DNA from: Asterias amurensis
Taxonomy: Eukaryota; Echinodermata; Asteroidea; Forcipulatida; Asteriidae
Reading direction: 5' to 3'
DNA: 64,000 nucleotides
Assembly: GCF_032118995.1 (NCBI RefSeq)
Contig: NC_092654.1
Coordinates: forward strand, 13,772,284 to 13,836,283
In this document: one piece after another, positions 37,699-47,300 of the stretch
How positions within the stretch are numbered: the stretch's first letter is position 1
Layout: every line of letters begins with the position of its first letter
Made by a program: the position numbers and the translations under genes
The notes under the pieces: generated by a model
Told to the model about the DNA's origin: nothing
What the model saw: only the letters and a program-made list of their open reading frames with translations
The model's database searches: none

Positions 37699-39282
37699 TC
37701 ATGGAGCAAGCATGTTAACCACAACCTCAGCAATCTCTCTCTCAGTTGGTATACAAGTTGACAAGTTGAATCCGGGGCTTGGATTCCCCAAAGGGCACGG
37801 ATGAAGCTGAAGTTTCATATCCTCGAGGGTACCACAACGCATATCCTCCACGGTTCCGCAATGTATGCTGCCGCCCTCTAAGTTTGCCATCAGCTGCTGC
37901 TGATGGCTCTTCTTGACATGCGCCTCCAGGAGATATAAATTAAAGAAGTATCGCCCGCAGAGATGACACACATGAATGTCTGATGTTCTGGATTTTGTCA
38001 CCTTTTTCGATGTCTTATTAGAAACTTGACCAGACTCTGGCGTGTGTTTATTTCTGATGTGGGTATGTAGAGTACCACTTTGCGTAAATCCTTTACCGCA
38101 CTGATGGCACAGATGCGGCTTTTTACCCGTATGAACAGTCTGGTGCCTGGCCATGTCTGATGGATTGGTGAAACCTTTGGGGCAGTTGGGGCATTGATAT
38201 GGGCGCTCACCGGTGTGGATACGCTCGTGGTACTCCAGTCCTGTGTGCCATCTGAAGGCTTTGGGGCAATACTTGCATTGGAAGGGCTTGTCACCATCGT
38301 GGATTCGCATGTGTTTGTTCATGCTGACGTTGGTCTGAAGCTTGACACCGCATATGTGGCAGATGACCGGTCGCTCACGTGTCACAGATGGCGTTAGTTC
38401 AGGATGCTTGGCTGCAACATGCTGCTTTAGTTTACACAAATAACTGAACTTGGTCTTGCACTTGGGGCACTCGTGCTCCGACGCCTGCCCTCTGAGCTCC
38501 AGTAAGTGGCGATCATAGGTTGCTTTGTGTACAAATTTTATCCCACAGCCTTCACAGAGGTAGCGGCGTTCAAGAGTGGATTTGGTGCTTCGGCGAATCA
38601 TTACCTTCTGTTTCTTTTGTTTCGGTATTTGTTTTGGTTTTTGTGAGGCCTTCTCAACCTTCCGTCTTTTCTTGTCCTTCCGTTTTACTCCTTTAGAACT
38701 GCGCTTTTTCAAGACCACTTTCTCAATAGAAACTGGGTGTACATCCTCTCCTTTGACCGTCTCTACAGCGTCAGACTGTTCACAAATAGTTTGGTCCTCT
38801 TCGGTATGCTCTGTGACATTATTCTCATTGTTTTCAGTTTTCAAATCCGATCCTTGAGTAGATGTATCAATGTCTGCGTCCTGCTTTACGGCGCCTGACA
38901 ATGGAGTAGTGCACATTGATGTTGCACAACAGCATAGGTTTACCTGTACCCCAACTGAAACAGCGGTCTTAAAGTTAAACACATTGTGTTCAGCACCACA
39001 ATCGTTTGTCACAGTATCTGTTTTAAAGTACACACTTTGTTCAGAACAATCGTTTGTTACAGTACCTGCCTGCTGACTCATGATATTGACAACATGGTCA
39101 AGAGCTGTCATGTCTTTTTGTCGAGCGTTACCATCATGCGCGTGTAAGTCGGCTGCAGGGGCAAACTCCGAAGAGGACATGTTTCCACCAGTGTACTCAT
39201 CAGAGAAGGCTATTTCTGTCAAACTGTCCAAGGACAATTTGAGGTCCGTGTTCCCCCCGTCAGATGGTGCGACCAATTCCAT
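37699..39282 (-). CDS. Gene C: C2H2 zinc-finger protein, paralogue of gene A (527 aa, one coding exon)
   Basis: An uninterrupted reading frame begins at the ATG at 39282, with an in-frame stop 16 codons upstream (39330-39328). An AG acceptor farther upstream may join a 5'UTR exon. Residues about 107-117 carry VSVGVQVNLC, and a Lys/Arg-rich stretch precedes the fingers. Seven finger units span about 241-460. Finger 1 is degenerate: its second zinc-ligand histidine is replaced (HLLEL). Fingers 1-6 align unit by unit with the six of gene A, and finger 7 is extra, after a linker. The C-terminus reads PTEREIAEVVVNMLAP, nearly identical to gene A. The helical N-terminal module of A and B is not seen here. 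Expected role: nuclear DNA binding. It is divergently arranged with NT5C3. Confidence 0.88.
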   Translation of the reverse strand: MELVAPSDGGNTDLKLSLDSLTEIAFSDEYTGGNMSSSEFAPAADLHAHDGNARQKDMTALDHVVNIMSQQAGTVTNDCSEQSVYFKTDTVTNDCGAEHNVFNFKTAVSVGVQVNLCCCATSMCTTPLSGAVKQDADIDTSTQGSDLKTENNENNVTEHTEEDQTICEQSDAVETVKGEDVHPVSIEKVVLKKRSSKGVKRKDKKRRKVEKASQKPKQIPKQKKQKVMIRRSTKSTLERRYLCEGCGIKFVHKATYDRHLLELRGQASEHECPKCKTKFSYLCKLKQHVAAKHPELTPSVTRERPVICHICGVKLQTNVSMNKHMRIHDGDKPFQCKYCPKAFRWHTGLEYHERIHTGERPYQCPNCPKGFTNPSDMARHQTVHTGKKPHLCHQCGKGFTQSGTLHTHIRNKHTPESGQVSNKTSKKVTKSRTSDIHVCHLCGRYFFNLYLLEAHVKKSHQQQLMANLEGGSIHCGTVEDMRCGTLEDMKLQLHPCPLGNPSPGFNLSTCIPTEREIAEVVVNMLAP

Positions 39283-40246
39283 TTTCAGTCTGGTTTTATC
39301 TTGCTGCTGGGCGTCACTTCTGTGAGACTATTCAAGGTCTTTTTCTGGCCTGAAAGTTACATGTGTACTTGGTTGCCACTCATCGTTGATCTATAGTGTC
39401 AATTGAAAATAGAATCATTACAAAATTATACAGACACAATATAATCCTGAGTAAGTTTGGGGCGATCTTTAGATCAATATGTGGCAGTGACAGTGTGTGT
39501 CTCCCCCTCCCGCCAAATATTCCCTCACTTCAACACATTTGTTTCTTCTTACAAAAGTACAAAAGCATTCAAATATAATCTTCTTAGAATGCCAAGATTC
39601 CAAGAACACAATGAAAACACAATAGTAGGTCTGACTAGCTAGGTAAAGGTAGGTTCGTTCTACTATCGTCTCGTTTTAATTGGAATGTATATGAGGTTTG
39701 TGGAGACGAACGGTCCGCGAAACCGCAGAGTAACAAAAGAAAACCCTGACAATGTCCCTGTCTGACCAGTGGGAAAAGATAGGAGACCTCCTGCAGGACG
39801 GCCGATTAACGAGCGCGATTAGATTTCTTTGTACAGAACATGTCGTACCACCACTCTGCACTGTTGCCTGTGTGTAAACATAAATCATGGGAGAAAATAC
39901 ACAGTTTTCGCATGTGCAGTGTTTTCTTTGTTTTTCATGGATGCGCACATGGTACAAACGATTGCGTTGTTTTTTTCCGGTTCTTTGGAGTTGTAGAAGG
40001 TGAGTTGTGATTGACTTCCTCATTTACTGTTTGTGGTGTTTTCATGGAAATATCATAGCATATTTTTACATTTTTTGAGACTTTCCGGTCACTGGTCACT
40101 AGCAGTGGTTCAAATTTTGGGCGTTAGCACACGAGGGTGTTTTGTATTCAATTGTGTTATTGTTTAGGTGTCCGAGAGCGTCCAAAAAATGTATCTTTAT
40201 ATATATCCATACGACATACGACGCCATAGTTGCGTGAAGAACCAAG

Positions 40247-40258
40247 TGCGCATGCGCA
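40247..40258. promoter_or_regulatory. NRF1-type palindromic site between gene C and NT5C3
   Basis: TGCGCATGCGCA is a perfect match to the NRF1 consensus. It lies in the roughly 2 kb between the divergent starts of gene C and NT5C3, about 1 kb from each. NRF1 sites are typical of CpG-type housekeeping promoters in animals. Which gene it serves, or both, is not shown by the sequence. Confidence 0.45.
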
Positions 40259-40461
40259 AACTCACAGACGCCAGGTCGCCCAGTGTTTGTGGAAAATTGT
40301 ATAAACTATGTGGGTGATACTGATAACGAGGTGTCGTTATCGACCGCAGTACCACAGTTTCGGCCTTTGAAGTCCATTCGTTCAAACTCCTTCCTCCATG
40401 TGATCTAGGTAGATAGGACTCTAGAGTGGGACCGAGTTGACCGTTGTCATTGACCTGGGTC

Positions 40462-40617
40462 CTGGGGTTCGTTTTGGCAGTCTTGTAAGTTGTACGGAAC
40501 CAATAACTGTTTCACATTCAGTCAAGTACTGTTAATTTAAGAGTTAAGGTTAACCGATGGCAAGTTCAACTGAAACAGTTATTGGTTATTGGTTACGACC
40601 GCCACAACAAACCCCTG
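40462..40617. mobile_element. Short palindromic MITE (GGGGTTTGTTTTGG family), second copy
   Basis: Left CCTGGGGTTCGTTTTGGCAG, right CGACCGCCACAACAAACCCC. Inner arms share AACTGTTTCA / TGAAACAGTT. Same family as 1404-1533. Confidence 0.65.
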
Positions 40618-41371
40618 TAAGTACCGCCAAGGGAAGTACCCGTGTGCGACCACCGTTAATTCACTGTAGAAAGAAACGGCACAGAATTGAAACAGATCGG
40701 ACCATTGAGGTAGAAATACTACTATTTAGACTACCTCCATGATCGGACATAACATTTGCCCTCATCTGCTCATCATTTTGACATTATTCAATTCAATTTC
40801 AACTTACTGTTTATTAAAATAACAGAATCATAAACATTGTGTTCTTTTATCAATGATCAAAAACACTTTGGCACAAATTTACAAGGCTTTACTTTACAAA
40901 CACACAACAGAAACCAAAAAATCTTACTCATTTTTAAGCGCCGCGTCTGGACTGTTCAGGGAACTTGGTTGCAAATCTTCGCCAAGACGAGAGTGAGGGC
41001 GCTACTCTTCTTTAGTTGCTGCAATTTATTTACCTAAAGATGTACAAGTCCTCCCGTTTAAATGTAATTGTTCTTAAATTTTCGTTTTTTATGTTAGTTT
41101 TCAAAAATATAGTTATTTTTTATTTTATTTAGCTTTTGGCCCTTTTGGCCGCCCATAGTAAAGCGCCCTCATCCAGCGGTTGTAAAGGGGGAATTCTTGG
41201 ATTCTTGAACTCTGATGCAATAAATACGTGTTGTTTAACCCCTACTGTTTACGCACTGGGTCATTCAATCTGCAGCGCAAACCAGCTGTCCGTCTTTATG
41301 AATATTTGAGGTGTTTCGAAAACAACTTAGAGTTGATAATTATCTTGAAAGAAGACGAGACGTACCTAAAG

Positions 41372-44300
41372 ATGTGGCGTTCTCAACCATCGAAGTTAGC
41401 AGTAGGGGCGGGCATTGTGGCTGCCGTGGGTGCTGTTGCGGTAACAACTTTTGTATTGAGTAGGAGAAAACCGAAGCGGACCAAGATCATTGAAATGGTA
41501 AGAAGAAAGAATTTCTATCCCCCGCCGTGGACATCGACATCGTGGAAGAACCTCTTGCTGCCGCCATGGGCTACCTCTCCATGCTGCCGCTGAGAGGTCT
41601 CTTTTGTGTGTGCTGGTGGAAAGGAAGACTGTCTGTACTTGCAATTGCATTGCATGTCAATGTCATTGGGCCATGTCATTGCTTTTGAGTTTGACAATGG
41701 TGCAATCGTGCAATCCAAAATTTGATCCAATGCTTGCATTTAATTATCTGCTCAATATCCGTCATATCCGTAAATACTTAACTGTACAGAAAAAAATTAT
41801 CCATGCTTTTGTGATTGACAAGCAAGTTAGATTACTGTAACAGCATATTTTGGGGTTTGCCTGACACACAGATTAACAAACTGCAAAGGGTTCAGAATGC
41901 TTGTGCTAGACTGATATGTAATTCCTCTAGTTGCGATAACGTAACCCTCCTCCCGACGGCCGCCAGGCCGGAGGGTTACGAGATTCTTTTGATCGGGAAC
42001 GTTTGATCTGGTCCAACACATACTATTTCGACAGCTAGTCACCAGTCACCAGATTTGCCCCATTTTTACCACTTTCAAAAATCAAGACACAAATTCTGAG
42101 GGTACGAACTAATCCGCAATTCTAATGCCATGAATGCAGCCTGCCATAATACTCAAAACACCATTTAGAATATATTTTGAAGAAAAATGGACAAAAACTT
42201 ACCAGATCCCGGAGCGAATTCCCAGGTTCATATTTTGAACCTGTCGCTCAAACGCATTATTTTGTTGTTGGGCTAAACCATTCTGTAAAAGGGGTGTTAC
42301 AATATTGCAGTGCGTGTGCGCGCTGTCCGTTTGCATTGCACGCCGTTCACTAATAATGGCGCGCACGCTCTGTAGCACTGCAACATTGTAACACCCCTTT
42401 TACAGTATGATTTAGCCCAACAACAAAATAATGCGTTTGCAAAGCGATGCGACAGGTTCAAAAAATGAACCTGGGATTTCGCTCCGGGATCTGGTAAGTT
42501 TTTGTCCGTTTTTCTTCAAAATATTTCCTAAATTGTGTTTTGAGTAAGTATAAATAAGGCATGGTTCATACTTCCGGTGAATGCTATAATGCTTTGCAGA
42601 TATCCATCCAACAGTCAAACTTTCAAGCCTTTGTTGTAAACTAAATGTGAATTAAAAGAGTAGTTTATTTTGCTAATTTGAACCATTGAAGTAGAACTGA
42701 GTCTGTAATAAATCTTTATAAAAGCTTTGATGTTTTCCCATTGATTATAGAAATTCTCACAAACAATGTTTTTACTTGTGTTTTTATCTACAGATGGATG
42801 AGTTCCAAAAGCCACATGTACACATGAAAGATCCGGACAGAGTGGAAGAGCTTGTGACGCAGCTCATCCGGGATGGCAAGACCAAACTTTTAGTTGTGAC
42901 GGACTTTGACCGAACCTTATCCCGTTTTAAGGACAACAGTGGGAGAAAAGTGCCTACTTGCCATGGTACAGGAGCATGTTTTGTTAGTTTTTAGGCTTTG
43001 ACTTGTATTTACCCAGTCGCTGAGTGTGGCGATTTTCACAAGACTCCATATTGGCCTCCTATGTTTGTGGACAAATCTTGTGGAGTGTAATCTGAAGCTT
43101 AAAGGAACACGTTGCCTTGTATCGGACGAGTTGGTCAAAACAAAAGCGTTTGTAACCGTTTTTTATAAAATGCATATGGTTGGAAAGATGTTTTAAAAGT
43201 AGAATACAATGATCCACACAAGTTTGCCTTGAAATTGCGTGGTTTTCCTGTTACTGTGCGAACTAACATGGTCGGCCATTTATGGGAGTCAAAATTTTGA
43301 CCCCCATAAATGGCCGACGTGTTAGTCGACGAGGTAAAAGGAAAACCACGCAATTTCGAGGCATGTTTGTGTGGATCATTGTATTCTACTTTTACAACAT
43401 CTTTCTAACCATATGCATTTTATAAAAAACGGTTACAAACGCTTTTCAAAGACCAACTCGACCGATCCAAGGCAACGTGTTCCTTTAATTAAGCCACTTG
43501 ACGCGTTTGGTAATAACTACTTGGTAATGAGCAACAGACAGTCGCTGAGAAACGACTCCCTCTGAAGTAAATGTAGTTTTTGAGACAGAGGTAGTTCTCA
43601 CTAAAATATTTGAATCTGAGAAAGACTTTATGCATAAGCCTTTCTGAGGCATTGTGAAATCACACAACTTTGTGCAACAAGGATGTTTTTTCTTTTGTTG
43701 TTTTCTTGTAACTTCGATGACCAATTGAGCCCAAATTTTTACAGGTTTGTTATTTTGTGCATATGTTGGGATACACCAAGTGAGAATACAGCAGCCGATT
43801 ACACAAAACGATAGGATTAGTCCTATCGAGTTGGGATGTGTAACTCGTCCTAACTTAGGATGGGGTCAATGCGCCCTAACGTCCATGGTTACACAACTTA
43901 AGTCATCCTACATGTAAGTTCTAAGATTAATCCTAAGTAAGAAAGAGTCTGGTGAAATCGACGGCTGGCATGGTCTTTGATAATTACCAAACGTGTCCAA
44001 TGCCTTTAAGATGCATCCTAGTGCTTTGTGCAATCAATTACTCATCAGGTATGATAGAAAGAAAAGATAATCCTTTGAAATTTTGTTGATTGAATTTTTA
44101 ACAGGTGTTTTAGATATTAGCCCAGTTCTTCCCGAGGAGTACAGACAGAAAGCTATAGCAACGCGTGAGCATTACTACCCTCTAGAGATGTCCAATACGT
44201 TAACCAAAGAAGAAAAGTATAAACTGATGACTGACTGGTAAGTAAGGGTCACTCAAATCTCACCTCATAAAGAGTGCGTTCGATTAGTTTAGGACTAGTC

Positions 44301-47300
44301 CTAGGAGATATGAAAAACTCAAGGCTAGTTCTGAGTTAGGACGAGTAACTTGTCCTAACTCAGGATTAGACTAGTCTTAACTCTTTGTGAAATCCACCCC
44401 TCATTGGGCCACTAACATTCCTGTAATTTTTCTCAGTTCCATGGGGAGTGTACAGCCCTAGGCTGCAGTAGCGCTCCACAAGCGTTTTTAAACACAATAC
44501 CAACCTCTACCCTCGCAGTTACCCATTTATACCCCTGGGTGAAGAGAAGTAATTATAGTAAGTTGTCTGTGCTCAAATGTCATGACCGGAATTCGAACCT
44601 ACCGATGACTGAAAACCACCAGAACTTTAATTCAATAATCTTAACCGCTCAGCATGTTAAGTGAGTGCATTGCTTCAAGTTTTTATAAATGTTGTTTTTG
44701 TATGGAAAGAATTTTGTCAATAAGAAGCTATGTCAAGTTTTGAAACTGTCTATCATTTAGAAAATTTGTTTGAGTTTGAAAAAATGTTTCCTTCTTCAGG
44801 TGGACGTCAGCGCATGATCTTCTTGTAGAGTGCAATCTCAACAGGAGCGACATTGCAGAAATGGTGCGGACTGCCAATGTTATACTCAGGTTCGTCGTTT
44901 TAAAGGGTCTATGTACTTTTAGTAGGAAAAAAACACAATGTGCACAGATTTACATTAAACTTACACAGTTTGAAGATAATGATAGTACAAAGCTTCCCTG
45001 AAAATATTACTTGCTGAGGTGCTGTAGTTTTTGAGAAATGAGTAAAACAATGTCATGAAAACAATTTTCGTCTCACTGATCATGAGATGAGAATTATTTT
45101 AGCATGTAAAAACGAGTTTCGTGACATTGTTTTACTCATTTCTCCAAACCTACAGCACCTCAGCATCTAATATTTTAAGGTACGCTTTCTACTATCATTA
45201 TCTTCAACAGTGTTAGTTTAATGTAAATCTGTGGACATTGTGTTTTGTGTTACAAAAAGTACCCTAATCTTTTAATGTGTTTTTTTTTATATGTGGAAAT
45301 CCACCAATGGTTAAGGGAACTAGATAAACAGTTACCACATTTTTTACTGTTGACATTTTTTAGCATTGACGTTTGCAGAGCTGCAAACTCCTGCAGAGAG
45401 TTCCTGAAATTCAAACCAATCTTTCCATGAACCAATCTGATGAACCCATTTGAAAATCTCCTTGATTTGTTTGAAAACTTTCTTCCCTGTTTCGTCGAAT
45501 ATAATTCTAATGATCTCCCTGGTTGTTGTACCTGTTTGGGTTTCACGCTTATAGACGATGTGACCTATGTTTACATTCAAATCGCCCTCTGTTGAAAAAA
45601 CACTGTTGTACACGTCATGTTTTGCCGAGCAAAAAGACGCGCAGTCATGGTAAGATTGCATGTACTTTCTAGCTGGCTGCCAAAACACAAAGGTTTTGCC
45701 CGGCGGTATGCGCGCGAATCATGTTATTGTTTTCGAGTGACGTCAGAGGTCACATCATCTATAAACCTAGCTTCTTAGTGAGCTCCCCTGCAGAATCAAA
45801 AAAGTGTATTAATTTTTATTTCTGGCTTATCTGTATTAACTGGAACATATTGCCTGTTTTACAACGTTTCTGTAGAAACAATAAAACCTTAAAACCCTTT
45901 TATTCGATCCTCCTGATGGTTAGATATGCAGATTATTATTAACATTTTATTTGTTATAACAGTACAAAACAAAACCCCGTGATAGGCATGGGACAACAAA
46001 AGCAACTACATACTACGACCCGTAGATCTGTTGCCCAACTTCTGGGCAAACAATGATATTAATATAAATAAACATATGGTACACAAAGCAATAAAACAAA
46101 CCAATTATAACTATTATACAATACTTAAATAAATAACTAGTAGGAATGATGAAAGTCAATTTAAAAAAATAAAGGAATAGATTATCATTACATGGTGTCA
46201 CCGGAACCCTTAAAACATATTTCCACCATGTAAAGTTTCAATATGTCAATATTTCCTATTTGTTTTATTTTAACAATTTGGATTGATATTTTTTAGTTTT
46301 CCTGATTCTGTTTGCTTGTAGTATACTGTATTATGATTTCTGAGAACGTTATTGTCTTGTGTCTTGGTCGAATTAATAATAATAATAGTTATAATAATAG
46401 ATCGTACTTGTTTTTGTTGTTGACAAAAACTGAATTTTCTAGTATTGAATTTCTTTCTTACCAGGGAGCACAGCAACGTCATGTTTAACATCCTGGATTG
46501 CGCCAGTGTGCCAATCTTGATCTTCTCTGCAGGGATTGGAGACATCCTACTCGAGGTGGTCAAACAAGACGACCTTGTCACACCAAATGTACAAGTCATT
46601 TCAAACTTTATGGAATTTAACGAAGAGGTTAGTAAACACTTTGCTGCTGCTATCTCTGTGTTTGTTCATTTTTTAATGTTTCTTTATTGCTGGTTAAGTT
46701 CATTGTTAGCCTGATGGGAGGGGTGGGGCTATTTTGCATTTTTACTCATTTTGCATCCCTGCTTTTAATTATCTTTCTATTTTTGTCTTAATGCTCTTAA
46801 TGTCTTTATAGATTGATTGTAAATAATTATAGATTTTTAATATATGGCCAAGGATATTGGAATTGAAGGCCTTCGGGCTACAGTTTTTAGGTAAACTTTT
46901 TTAATTCTAGGCATATGTCCCTGGCATTTGTTTTGTTCTGTATATGTTTGTACTTTGTATATGTTTTTATGCCGAATAAATAATAGTAATAATAATAATG
47001 AGACAGTGAGAGGCCTGTATGCTTCGTTTTTTGAAAGGGGAAGGCCAGGCTTCGGACTGATGATACCCAAGTTTACATCTGTATGGACTGTAAAAGGGGT
47101 AACCCTGTTTCAGCCCTAGGAGTAGGTGACAACGGCCTCTGGATAAAAAAATATTGTACCCCACACCTTGAAGTGGCCTTGTGTGTCTGGCGACTTGCAG
47201 AAAAAAAAAAAAAGAGGAATTGTTTCTTGTTCGTCTGCTTAAACAATGAATACTCCGTAATAATAATGTTTGAAGATTACAACCGAACTTCGAGAAGAGG

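Noticed and set aside
41930..42005. GTAACCCTCC / GGAGGGTTAC hairpin
   Set aside because: Short inverted repeat at the end of a dead LINE fragment; nothing more to support a regulatory element.
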